Positions 20,049 to 28,476 of a stretch of 64,000 nt of DNA are shown here, piece by piece (within the stretch, counting starts at the first letter, position 1; the number at the start of each line of letters is the position of its first letter). The stretch is from JAMXLO01 sp963749575 (GTDB taxonomy: Bacteria; Pseudomonadota; Alphaproteobacteria; Acetobacterales; Acetobacteraceae). The position numbers were made by a program, and so were the translations under genes. The notes beneath the pieces were generated by a model. It was not told where the DNA came from. It saw only the letters and a program-made list of their open reading frames with translations, and made no database searches. The stretch spans positions 124,001 through 188,000 of the forward strand of contig CAVVNM010000020.1 in the NCBI GenBank assembly GCA_963749575.1. The letters run 5' to 3'.

Positions 20049-21266
20049 ATGATCGACAGTGCAGACGTCGTTGTGATCGGGTCCGGCGGCCTTGGCGCCG
20101 CCACGGCATACTATCTCGCAAAACGGGGAGGCATCCGCGTCGCCCTTCTCGATAAACACGGCATTGGCTCGCAGACGTCACCCCGCGCCGCGGGAATGGT
20201 AAGCTGTGTCCGCAAGAGCGACCTGATGGTTGACCTCATCAAGGACGCCTGCCGCAAGATCGAGAGCTTCTCCGACGAGATCGGGCAACCGCTGGACTGG
20301 GTTCTTTCGGGCAGCATCAAGGTTGCACGGCGGCCGCAAGATGGCGACGTCATCGCGGCTGACTTTGATCGCGGGCGTCGTATGGGGCTCGACGTCGAGC
20401 GGGTTTCCGCCGCCGAGGCGCACAGCCTCAACCCATTCCTGCAACCAACGGACATTATCGCCGCAATGCGGATTGGCGACGATCGGTATTTCGACCCGGC
20501 CCAGGTCGCGCTCGGCTTTGCGCGCGGCGCCGAGGCCAAAGGCGCAACACTGTTGCCGGGTATCGCCGTCGTCTCCGTCACCATCAGCGGCGGTGAAGTC
20601 ACCGGCGTGCGAACTGATCGGGGAGTCATCCAGGCACCTGTTGTGGTTGATGCTGCCGGTGCGTGGACGAGACAAGTGGCGGAGGCCGGCGGAATCCGCA
20701 TCCCGCTCGTTCCGACGCGCCAGCAGTTGGTCGTGACCGAGCCGTTGGATGGTGTGCGCCCCGACCTTCCGATGGTAAGGATCATGGATGCCGCCGTGTA
20801 CATGCGCCCATGCCAAGGGGGCTTGTTGTGGGGCGTTTACGAGGAATACCCGCGCTTTTTCGACATGGGCGACTTCGCGTCAGACTTCGACATCAAGGAC
20901 ATGCCGCTCGATGCGGACGTGCTTCGCGAAGCCGCCGAGTCAGTGAAAGCCCAATTGCCGGTCTTGCAATCTGCCAGGGTCCGTGAGTTCCGCGGCGGCA
21001 TTCCAACGATGACCGCCGACGGCCAGCACATCCTGGGGCCGACGCCGATGGTGAAGGGTTTCTTTTTCGCCAGCGGCTGCAACGTGGCTGGGCTTTCGAT
21101 CTCTCCCACCTTGGGGGAGGCTCTTGCGGCATGGATCGTCGATGGCCGGCCTCCACGCGATCTCACGCCGCTCTCGGTCGAGCGCTTCGCGGACAAGCTT
21201 TGGTCAGAGGAGCAACTTCAAAGGGACGCTGCTTGGCAGTATCGGCATTTCTATGGCGCAGTCTGA
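20049..21266 (+). CDS. FAD-dependent oxidoreductase, DAO/sarcosine oxidase beta-like
   Basis: 405 residues. The N-terminal dinucleotide motif VVVIGSGGLGAATAYYLAKRG binds FAD; SPRAAGMVS, VVVDAAGAWTRQVA, and the C-terminal FRGGIPTMTADGQHILGPTP and SGCNVAGLSISPTLGEALAAWI blocks are those of DAO-family amine or D-amino-acid oxidases (sarcosine oxidase subunit beta type). It has neither signal peptide nor membrane helix. The neighbouring core MetE-like and cupin genes are consistent with one-carbon or methylamine-type chemistry, but that link is only inference. Confidence 0.85.
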   Translation: MIDSADVVVIGSGGLGAATAYYLAKRGGIRVALLDKHGIGSQTSPRAAGMVSCVRKSDLMVDLIKDACRKIESFSDEIGQPLDWVLSGSIKVARRPQDGDVIAADFDRGRRMGLDVERVSAAEAHSLNPFLQPTDIIAAMRIGDDRYFDPAQVALGFARGAEAKGATLLPGIAVVSVTISGGEVTGVRTDRGVIQAPVVVDAAGAWTRQVAEAGGIRIPLVPTRQQLVVTEPLDGVRPDLPMVRIMDAAVYMRPCQGGLLWGVYEEYPRFFDMGDFASDFDIKDMPLDADVLREAAESVKAQLPVLQSARVREFRGGIPTMTADGQHILGPTPMVKGFFFASGCNVAGLSISPTLGEALAAWIVDGRPPRDLTPLSVERFADKLWSEEQLQRDAAWQYRHFYGAV

Positions 21267-21509
21267 TCGCTCGACCGCCAAGCGTCCCGCGGCCACAGTT
21301 GGTTGCCCAGTCGATCATTCCGGCGCCAGCCCGTGTGGACTACCCCCTGGCGCGAGACACAGGAATTGGACACAGTGTTCAAGCGGGAGAACGTTTTGAC
21401 GCATCTGCGGGCGAGTCTGGATGAGCCGGGTTGGCTGTCCGTGCACAGCGGGCTGCGCAGTGCGTCCGACCGGTCGCGTTCATCTGCGTTCAGCTACGGC
21501 CGCAATTGA

Positions 21510-22532
21510 ATGTTCGAGACCACCATCGCGGGCAGCCTGCCCAAGCCGGCCTGGCTGGCCGAGCCGAACATGCTGTGGCCGCCGTGGAAGCTCACCGGCG
21601 ACGATCTGGCGGCGGCCAAGCGCGACGCGACACTGCTGGCGATCAAGCAGCAGGAGGACGCCGGCATCGACATCGTCTGCGACGGCGAGCAGTCGCGTCA
21701 GCATTTCGTGCACGGGTTCCTGGAGCACGTCGAAGGCATCGACTTCGCCCAGCGCGTCGAGATCGGCATCCGCAACAACCGCTACAAGGCGATGGTGCCG
21801 ACGGTCACTGGCCCGCTCAGTCTGCGTGGCCGCGTCCATGCGACCGAGGCGCGGCTGGCGCGGGCGCACACCACACGCAAACTGAAGTTCACCCTGCCTG
21901 GGCCGATGACGATCGTGGATACGATCGCCGATGCGCACTACGGTGACCGCGTGGCACTGGCGATGGCATTCGCCGCACTGCTGAACCAGGAGGCGCGTGG
22001 GTTGGAGGCAGACGGCGTCGATGTGATCCAGTTCGATGAGCCGGCGTTCAACGTTTACATGGACGCGGTGACGGAATGGGGCGTGGCGGCACTGGAACGT
22101 GCGGCCGAGGGCCTCAGGTGCAAGACCGCGGTGCATATCTGTTACGGCTACGGCATCCAGGCGAATATCGACTGGAAGGGCACGCTGGGTTCCCAATGGC
22201 GTCAGTATGAAGCGACCTTTCCGGCGCTGGCGCGCAGCCGCATCGACCAGGTGTCGCTGGAATGCAGCAACTCGCAGGTGCCGATGGCACTGATGCGGCT
22301 GCTCGCCGGCAAGGACGTGCTGGTCGGTGTGATCGATGTCGCGACCGATCTCCTGGAAACCCCCGAGCAGGTTGCCGACACCATCGCCGCGGCGTTGTCG
22401 TTCGTGCCGCCCGAGCGGTTGTTTCCCTGCACCAACTGCGGCATGGCGCCGATGCGGCGCGACGTGGCAGCAGCGAAGCTTGCGGCACTCGGCGCTGGCG
22501 CGGCCTTGGCGCGGCGGCGGTTCGCAGCGTAG
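21510..22532 (+). CDS. Cobalamin-independent methionine synthase-like protein (MetE C-terminal domain only)
   Basis: 340 residues, about half the length of canonical MetE, and equal to its C-terminal catalytic barrel. Conserved pieces: TTIAGSLPKPAWL, VCDGEQSRQHFVHGF, FTLPGPMT, DVIQFDEPAFN, and the zinc site VHICYGYG and CTNCGMAP with ligands His and Cys. Such short core-MetE proteins transfer methyl groups from donors other than methyltetrahydrofolate-triglutamate, often corrinoid-linked. ATG 21510 is assigned although the ribosome site is weak. A cupin gene begins 31 bp downstream. The 243-bp gap upstream of the start holds nothing I can support. Confidence 0.85.
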   Translation: MFETTIAGSLPKPAWLAEPNMLWPPWKLTGDDLAAAKRDATLLAIKQQEDAGIDIVCDGEQSRQHFVHGFLEHVEGIDFAQRVEIGIRNNRYKAMVPTVTGPLSLRGRVHATEARLARAHTTRKLKFTLPGPMTIVDTIADAHYGDRVALAMAFAALLNQEARGLEADGVDVIQFDEPAFNVYMDAVTEWGVAALERAAEGLRCKTAVHICYGYGIQANIDWKGTLGSQWRQYEATFPALARSRIDQVSLECSNSQVPMALMRLLAGKDVLVGVIDVATDLLETPEQVADTIAAALSFVPPERLFPCTNCGMAPMRRDVAAAKLAALGAGAALARRRFAA

Positions 22533-22562
22533 GCTGCGGGGAACAGCACACGAGGCGGAACG

Positions 22563-23330
22563 ATGATCCTGACGGCGAACAGCGAGCTCGTGCGGCAGGC
22601 GCGCCGCAAGACCGGCAATGGCTGGCTCACCACCTTCATCGGCGAGAACCGCAACACCCTGAAGGAGGGCCAGACGCCGCCCGAGGCAGGCGTGCTGTAT
22701 CCGATGGCGTTTCTGGTCGAGAAGGAACCGCACGCGGTGGTGAGGCCGCACTTCCACCAGGCCGACCAATATCAGGTGGTCGTGCAGGGCGGCGGACGCC
22801 TCGGCACGCACGACGTGGGCACTGTGGCGGTGCATTATACCGACGCCTGGTCAGCCTATGGACCGATCGTAGCCGCCGACGATGGCATTTCCTGGTTCAC
22901 TTTGCGCAATGCGTGGGATTCCGGTGCGCGCTACATGCCGACCGCACGCGAGCAGTTGCGCGCGGCGCGGATACGGAACTTCCAGCACCGTGAGGCGACC
23001 GCGCCTCCGATGCCGGTTGCCTCGGCTGCCGAGCTGGTGCGCACCGACCGCCCGTCATGCGCCACAGTCATCGAGCAGGCGCCGGACGGCATGGCGACAT
23101 GGCGCTACCGGCTGCCCCCCGACGGATGCCTCAGCGGTGCCGATCCGCGCGCCGGCGGCGGACAGTTCTGGATCGTGCTGTCGGGCTCCGCTGCGGTGGG
23201 CGGTGCGGCATTATTGCCGCCGAATTCCTGTATTTTTGTCGCGCCGGATGACGGTACGCTGGCGATGATGGCGGGAGACGGCGGTGCCGAGGTGTTGTGC
23301 CTCCAGTTTCCGGTGGTCGCACGCCACTGA
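22563..23330 (+). CDS. Cupin domain protein
   Basis: 255 residues, two cupin-like halves. The first half carries the cupin 1 motif RPHFHQADQYQVVVQGGG with the metal-binding HxH, and GTHDVGTVAVHY. The second half (PDGCLSGADPRAGGGQFWIVLSGSAAVGG) looks like a degenerate cupin without ligands. It is probably a metal-dependent oxygenase, isomerase or binding protein; no specific function is justified. The short spacing to the MetE-like gene suggests one transcript. It ends 10 bp before the convergent epmA stop. Confidence 0.7.
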   Translation: MILTANSELVRQARRKTGNGWLTTFIGENRNTLKEGQTPPEAGVLYPMAFLVEKEPHAVVRPHFHQADQYQVVVQGGGRLGTHDVGTVAVHYTDAWSAYGPIVAADDGISWFTLRNAWDSGARYMPTAREQLRAARIRNFQHREATAPPMPVASAAELVRTDRPSCATVIEQAPDGMATWRYRLPPDGCLSGADPRAGGGQFWIVLSGSAAVGGAALLPPNSCIFVAPDDGTLAMMAGDGGAEVLCLQFPVVARH

Positions 23331-23339
23331 GGCTGGCGC

Positions 23340-24350
23340 CTACACGGATCCCGAATTGTGGATCAGCCACAACACCTGGTTGATCCTTTCGGCTCCGGTG
23401 GCGATCATCGCAAGCCGATCGAAACCGAGGGCGATGCCGGCTGATGGCGGCATGCCGAAGGCCAATGCGGCGAGGAAATCCTCATCGAGCGGCCAATCGG
23501 GGCCGGAGGCGGCGTGCCGCCTGGTCCGATCGGCGGTGAAACGCGCCCGCTGTTCGTCGGCATCGGTCAGTTCGACAAAGGCGTTGGCCAGTTCGATCCC
23601 ACAGACGAACAGCTCAAACCGCTCGGCAACACGCGGATCGCCCGGGTCGCGGCGCGCCAACGCGGCCTGCGCGGCAGGCCAGTGCGTGAGGAAGGTGGGG
23701 TACGAACGGCCGAGCCGCGGTTCGACCCGCTCGAGCAGGAGACGAAAGAACAGATCTTCCCAGTTCTCGTTCTCCCGCAGTCGCGTTCCCGCGGAGGCGG
23801 CGAGCGCCGGCGCATCCTCCGCGGTGCCCAGCACATCGGCGCCCACATAGCGCGCGAATGCTTCAGCGACGGTGAGGCATTCAATTCGCGATAGATCGGT
23901 GGTGACGCCCCGGCAGGTGACGGCCGGTGGAAGGACGGCGCGCAGAAACGCCGCGGCCTCGTCGATCAGCGATCTCATGTCGGCGCCGGGACGGTACCAC
24001 TCCAGCATGGTGAACTCGGGCGCGTGTAGATCGCTGCCCTCGCCATTCCGCCATACCCGTGCCAGCTGGAAGATCGGCCCCGCCCCGGCGACCAGTAGTT
24101 TTTTCATGGCGAATTCGGGACTGGTGTGCAGCCAGAGCTGTTCACTGCCGCCATCCGGCGGTTCGCGCTCGGTGCGAAAGGCGCGCAGATGGACCTCCTC
24201 GCCGGGAGTGCCAACCGCGTAGGGGGTTTCCACCTCGGTGTAGCCACGAGCCATGAAGAACCCGCGCGTCGCTTGCGTCAGCAGTGACCGACGCCGCAGC
24301 AACGGCAGACGCGCAGCGGCGCTCTCGGGATGCCAGTCAGGGAGCGGCAT
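23340..24350 (-). CDS. epmA: EF-P--(R)-beta-lysine ligase EpmA (LysRS-like, GenX/PoxA)
   Basis: 336 residues from ATG 24350. It is a class II lysyl-tRNA synthetase catalytic core without the anticodon-binding domain. Motif 1 region RGYTEVETPYAVGTPG, motif 2 FQLARVWRNGEGSDLHAPEFTMLEWYRP, and motif 3 GIALGFDRLAM are all intact. In the known pathway EpmA ligates (R)-beta-lysine to a Lys of EF-P, made by EpmB. Both epmB (24662) and efp (30494) are close by, which supports the assignment over a true tRNA ligase. An upstream in-frame GTG at 24386 is less likely. Confidence 0.92.
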   Translation of the reverse strand: MPLPDWHPESAAARLPLLRRRSLLTQATRGFFMARGYTEVETPYAVGTPGEEVHLRAFRTEREPPDGGSEQLWLHTSPEFAMKKLLVAGAGPIFQLARVWRNGEGSDLHAPEFTMLEWYRPGADMRSLIDEAAAFLRAVLPPAVTCRGVTTDLSRIECLTVAEAFARYVGADVLGTAEDAPALAASAGTRLRENENWEDLFFRLLLERVEPRLGRSYPTFLTHWPAAQAALARRDPGDPRVAERFELFVCGIELANAFVELTDADEQRARFTADRTRRHAASGPDWPLDEDFLAALAFGMPPSAGIALGFDRLAMIATGAERINQVLWLIHNSGSV

Positions 24351-24453
24351 GGCGGGAATGTTACCCGGGCTCCGCGGCGTCGCCACAATTGGGCCACGCC
24401 GCGACCTTGCTTGGCGCCGATCTGGTGCTGATCACAAACGAAGGGCGCACGCC

Positions 24454-24627
24454 ATGGGCCTCCTGCTGTTGATTCTGATCATCGTCCTGTTGTTTGGCGG
24501 TGGCGGTTACTATGGCTATCGTTCCGGCTATTACGGCGGCTATCACTATGGCGGCGGTCTCGGACTGGTGCTGCTGATCGTCGTCCTGTTGCTGCTGTTC
24601 GGTGGATTTCCTCACACATACTACTAG
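24454..24627 (+). CDS. Small Gly/Tyr-rich membrane protein, DUF3309-like
   Basis: 57 residues. Two hydrophobic segments (LLLILIIVLLF and LGLVLLIVVLLLLFGG) flank a Gly/Tyr loop. The arrangement resembles DUF3309 proteins, short membrane proteins widespread in proteobacteria with no defined function. ATG 24454 is preceded by AAGGG at 24441-24445. It sits between the divergent epmA and epmB genes and its stop is followed at once by an inverted repeat. Confidence 0.6.
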   Translation: MGLLLLILIIVLLFGGGGYYGYRSGYYGGYHYGGGLGLVLLIVVLLLLFGGFPHTYY

Positions 24628-24635
24628 CTGAGCGT

Positions 24636-24661
24636 GGCGGCGGGAGTTATCTCCTGCCGCC
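24636..24661 (+). promoter_or_regulatory. Inverted repeat immediately upstream of the epmB start
   Basis: GGCGGCGGGAG (24636-24646) pairs with CTCCTGCCGCC (24651-24661) around TTAT, one G-T mismatch, ending one base before the epmB ATG at 24662. It could terminate the small gene or sequester the GGGAG ribosome site of epmB. No T-tract follows. Confidence 0.45.
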
Positions 24662-25708
24662 ATGGCTCAACCAACATTGCGCGACGCCGTGGCGCTCGCC
24701 GCGGCCGGCCTTGTTCCACAAGGCGCGATTGCGGAGGTGGCGCGGGTCGAGCGGCGTTACGCCGTGGCCATCCCTGCGGCGATGCGGGCACTGATCGAGC
24801 GACCGGACGACGTGATCGGGTTGCAGTTCATCCCGGATATCGCGGAACTGACGACAGCCCCACACGAGCGCGCCGATCCGATCGGAGATGACGCGTTGGC
24901 GCCGATCAAGGGCGTGGTGCGCCGCTATCCCGATCGGGCGCTGCTGAAGCCGCTGCTGGTCTGTCCGGTCTACTGCCGGTTCTGTTTCCGCCGCGAACAT
25001 GTCGGACCGGACGGTGGGTTGCTGACGGAGGCCGAACTGCAGGCCGCATACGACTGGTTCGCCGCGCGCCCGGCGATCCGCGAGGTCATTCTGACCGGCG
25101 GCGATCCGCTGATGCTGTCATCGCGCCGGCTTGGCTCGATTGTATCGGCGCTGTCCGCGATCCGGCACATCGAGATCCTGCGCATCCACACGCGGGTGCC
25201 GGTCGCCGATCCGGGGCGGATCACCGAGGCTTTGGCGCATGCAGCGGATACAGCGAAATCGATGTGGGTCGTGCTGCACGCCAATCACGCCCGGGAGTTC
25301 ACGCCGCAGGCGCACACCGCGATCCGCCGCATCCAGGCGCGCGGGATCCCGGTGCTTGGCCAGTCGGTGCTGCTGCGCGGCGTCAACGACAACGCGGCGG
25401 CGCTGGAGGCGCTGTTTCGCGCCATGCTGCTCGCACGGGTGAAGCCGGACTATCTGCACCAGCTCGACCCTGCGCCGGGCACCGCGCGCTTCCACGTACC
25501 GATCGAACAGGGCCGGCGCCTGCTGGCGCAACTGCGCGGCCGGGTGACCGGGCTGGCGTGGCCGACCTACGTGTTGGATATCCCAGGCGGGCATGGCAAG
25601 GTCCCGATAGGGCCGGACTACCTGGAACCGGACGATCGGGTGCGGGATCCCTCTGGCCACCTGCACGGACTGCCGCAGCAGCGGCAGATCGGTCGAACCG
25701 AGATCTAG
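24662..25708 (+). CDS. epmB: EF-P beta-lysylation protein EpmB (lysine 2,3-aminomutase-like)
   Basis: 348 residues, a radical SAM PLP enzyme of the KamA/EpmB family. The radical SAM cluster motif CPVYCRFCFRR (CxxxCxxC) is at about residue 100, followed by EVILTGGDPLML; MWVVLHANHAREF and the QSVLLRGVNDN and YLHQLDPAPGTARFHVP blocks are the family signatures, the latter near the PLP lysine region. It isomerises L-lysine to (R)-beta-lysine for EpmA. The epmA gene lies divergently 300 bp upstream and efp 5 kb downstream. Its last 4 bp overlap the convergent Crp/Fnr gene. Confidence 0.92.
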   Translation: MAQPTLRDAVALAAAGLVPQGAIAEVARVERRYAVAIPAAMRALIERPDDVIGLQFIPDIAELTTAPHERADPIGDDALAPIKGVVRRYPDRALLKPLLVCPVYCRFCFRREHVGPDGGLLTEAELQAAYDWFAARPAIREVILTGGDPLMLSSRRLGSIVSALSAIRHIEILRIHTRVPVADPGRITEALAHAADTAKSMWVVLHANHAREFTPQAHTAIRRIQARGIPVLGQSVLLRGVNDNAAALEALFRAMLLARVKPDYLHQLDPAPGTARFHVPIEQGRRLLAQLRGRVTGLAWPTYVLDIPGGHGKVPIGPDYLEPDDRVRDPSGHLHGLPQQRQIGRTEI

Positions 25709-26403
25709 CGCTCGCCGACGTCGCGAACCAACCGCTCCAGCTCGGTGAGATTGGTGATCACCAGGCCATCGCCACCGCGTTCAAGCAATCCAAGGCGGGC
25801 CAGTTCACCGAGTTCGCGCGTCACCGCCTCGCGATGGGTGCTGACCCGGCTGGCAAGTTCCGCGTGGGTCGGTGGCGATCTTAGCGTGACGACCGGCCCC
25901 GCCTCGCCGCTGTCACGTGCGAGCCGAAGCAGCTCGGCATGGATCCGATTGCGCACGCCAAGTGTGCTGAACTCCAGCACACGTTCGTTCAGGGTTCGCA
26001 CAAAGCCGACCACGCGTTTCAACACAGCTTCGGCAACTGACTTGTGTTCGCGCAGAGCATCCCAGAACACCGGCGCCGGCATCGCAGCCAACACCGCTTC
26101 CGCCAGCGCAACGACGGACGCGGTGCGGCTCAGGCCGTCGATTGCCGCCAGCTCGCCGAAATAATCGCCGGTCCCGAAGTCGCGGAGAATCACCTCGCGC
26201 CCGTTCTGGGAATACATCGTCACCCGAACCCGACCATGCAACACAAAATATACATCGGTCGTCGGGTCGGTATGATTGACGATCAGGCCATCACGCGGCA
26301 CTCGCTGGAACCGGCATTGACGCTCCAGCGCGCCGAGCCGGTCGCGCTCGATGCCGGCAAACAGCTTGCAGGCGATCAACGAATCGGAATGCCGCGCAAC
26401 CAT
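25705..26403 (-). CDS. Crp/Fnr family transcriptional regulator
   Basis: 232 residues. The N-terminal cNMP-type beta roll (FAGIERDRLGALERQCRF, DVYFVLHGRVRVTMYS, GTGDYFGELAAIDG) includes the FGEL motif that contacts cAMP in CRP. The dimerisation helix VLKRVVGFVRTLNERV is followed by a winged HTH (THAELASRVSTHREAVTREL). The four-Cys FNR cluster is absent (only two Cys in the first 30 residues), so it is more like a CRP/cAMP receptor than an oxygen-sensing FNR. The divergent gene 26553 on is a class III cyclase, a likely functional partner. Confidence 0.88.
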   Translation of the reverse strand: MVARHSDSLIACKLFAGIERDRLGALERQCRFQRVPRDGLIVNHTDPTTDVYFVLHGRVRVTMYSQNGREVILRDFGTGDYFGELAAIDGLSRTASVVALAEAVLAAMPAPVFWDALREHKSVAEAVLKRVVGFVRTLNERVLEFSTLGVRNRIHAELLRLARDSGEAGPVVTLRSPPTHAELASRVSTHREAVTRELGELARLGLLERGGDGLVITNLTELERLVRDVGER

Positions 26404-26552
26404 CCTCGTCTGCTCGTGGCGGAACTATCGCTAGCCCGCTACGCCTGGATGATGATGCCGTCAACGGTCGGCCGCGCGGCGCCGCCCGCCGCAGGTTGCG
26501 GAGGACATTGGGCGCCGCTAGGGTCGCGCACCAGCCAACACAGAGCCATAAG

Positions 26553-28476
26553 GTGGTTCGCGTCATTCGTCGCAGAGCCGTTCAAGCCTGGCACGCCATT
26601 GGGCTGAACCGGATCAGGCTGGTGAGCGGACTGACGCTGTTCACCTATGTCGGAACGCATCTCAGCAATCATGCACTGGGCAACATTTCGGTCGGCGCGA
26701 TGGAGGCTGGCCTTGTTGTCCAGAAATTCATCTGGCAGGGCTTGCTTGGCACGTGCGCGCTCTATCTGGCACTCACGGTACACTTCCTGTTGGGTCTTTG
26801 GGCGCTCTACCAACGTCGCCATTACGGCTGGGCGAAAGGCGAGGTTCTGCAACTGATCCTCGGTCTTTCGATACCGCCATTGTTGGCGCATCACCTGATC
26901 GTCACCCGGCTCGACTATGCGCTGTTCGGCACCGAAAAGGGCTACGCTCAGGAACTCTACGCATTTTGGGTGGCGACTCCCGGGTGGGGCGCGGTACAGG
27001 TTGCGCTGCTGACAGTGGTGTGGATTCACGGCTGCATCGGCATCCATTACTGGCTTCGTTTGAAAACCGGGTTTCCGGCGGATCGCGCCGCCGCTGCTCG
27101 GCTTCGCGGTGCTGTTGCCGGTGCTGGCGCTGCTGGGCTTTGTCCAGGCCGGCAAGGCGATTGGTGAGGCCGCGCCGACACCCGCATGGCGCGCCATCAA
27201 TCTGACTCCAGGGCATATCGGAACGGCGGTCGAAAACACCTGGCTCGCGCTGTTGCACCAGCAGGTACTGCTTGCACTGGCAATCCTGCTGGCTCTCGTT
27301 CTCGCCGCGCGCAGCGCGCGGAAATTGCTGGAACGCCTGCGCGGCTCGATCCAGTTGTTCTATCCGCACGGCAAGACCGTGCGGGTGCCGCGCGGCTTCA
27401 GCGTGCTGGAAGCGAGCCTGATGGCGCGGGTGCCACATGCCTGCATCTGCGGTGGACGCGCCCGCTGCTCGACGTGTCGGGTTCGTGTGCTCGGCGACAA
27501 GAGCGCGCTGCCGGCACCGAGTGAACTCGAACAAACCGTGCTCCAGCGGGTCCACGCAGGTCCATTCGTTCGCCTTGCGTGCCAGCTCCGGCCGGTGACC
27601 GATACCGCGATCGTACCGTTGTTGCCCGCCAATATGTCGACGACCGAACTGCACAATCGGGCGACGGTACTCGGCAGCGAGGAACGGTTTGTCGCCGTCC
27701 TGATGATCGACATGCGCGATTCCACGCAACTGGCGCTGCGTCGGCTGCCGTTCGACGCGGTGTTCGCGATCGGCAATTTCGTCGACGAGATCAGCCGCGC
27801 TGTCGTTGCGGCCGGGGGACAACCCAACCAGTTCCTCGGCGACGGTCTGCTGGCCATATTCGGTCTGGATTGCGGAGCAGCCGAGGCGTGCCGTCGCGCG
27901 CTCAGCGCGATAACGGGGATTGCCGCGAATATAGCGGGCCTCAATGAGATCTTCGGCAGGGAATGGATCGATCCGATCCGGTTCGGCATCGGCTTGCACG
28001 GCGGCGAGGCCGTTGTGGGTGGGATCACCTATGGCGGCATGACTGTGTTCACCGCACTCGGCGATCCGGTCAACGTCGCCGCACGACTGCAAGAGTATTG
28101 CAAGACATTTGAATGCGAGGCGGTGATCTCCGATGACGTCTGCCGCCGCGCCGGGCTGGCAGCGGACGATCCGCCGCGGCAGATCATCGAACTGCGTGGC
28201 CGCGACCAGCCGATCGTGGTGCGGACCGTTGCTCGGGCCGCGAACTTGCGCAATGGGTTGACCGTCCGCGCGGATGAACGGCGGTCGCCGCGGAAAGTGC
28301 TCCGCGTGGTGAGAATTCGCACATCGGGCGCGGATCAGGCCCCGCTATTTCAGGCCAGCAGCGCAGCCGGGCCTCGCACGAGAAACCCTCTCGATGCCAG
28401 CGCGGTGAACCGCTGCCATCCATCGGCCCCTTCCAGGAGCACTTACCATGAGCGGCACAACCCTGAACGCCGGTGA
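26553..28476 (+). CDS. Membrane-[2Fe-2S]-class III adenylate/guanylate cyclase, one frameshift as read
   Basis: Restored length about 640 residues. Residues 20-270: four to six membrane helices with YVGTHLSNHALG resembling heme b-binding cytochrome helices of succinate/fumarate dehydrogenases. Then FYPHGKTVRVPRG starts a plant-type ferredoxin domain with CGGRARCSTC and a later LACQLRP Cys (four-Cys [2Fe-2S] pattern). The C-terminal cyclase has both metal Asp (IDMRDST and FLGDGLLAIFG) and DPVNVAARLQ. An extra T near 27081 (TTT for TT) breaks the frame before FRRIAPPLLGFAV. The start is uncertain (GTG 26553 or TTG 26496). The domain order suggests a redox-gated cyclase. Confidence 0.8.
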
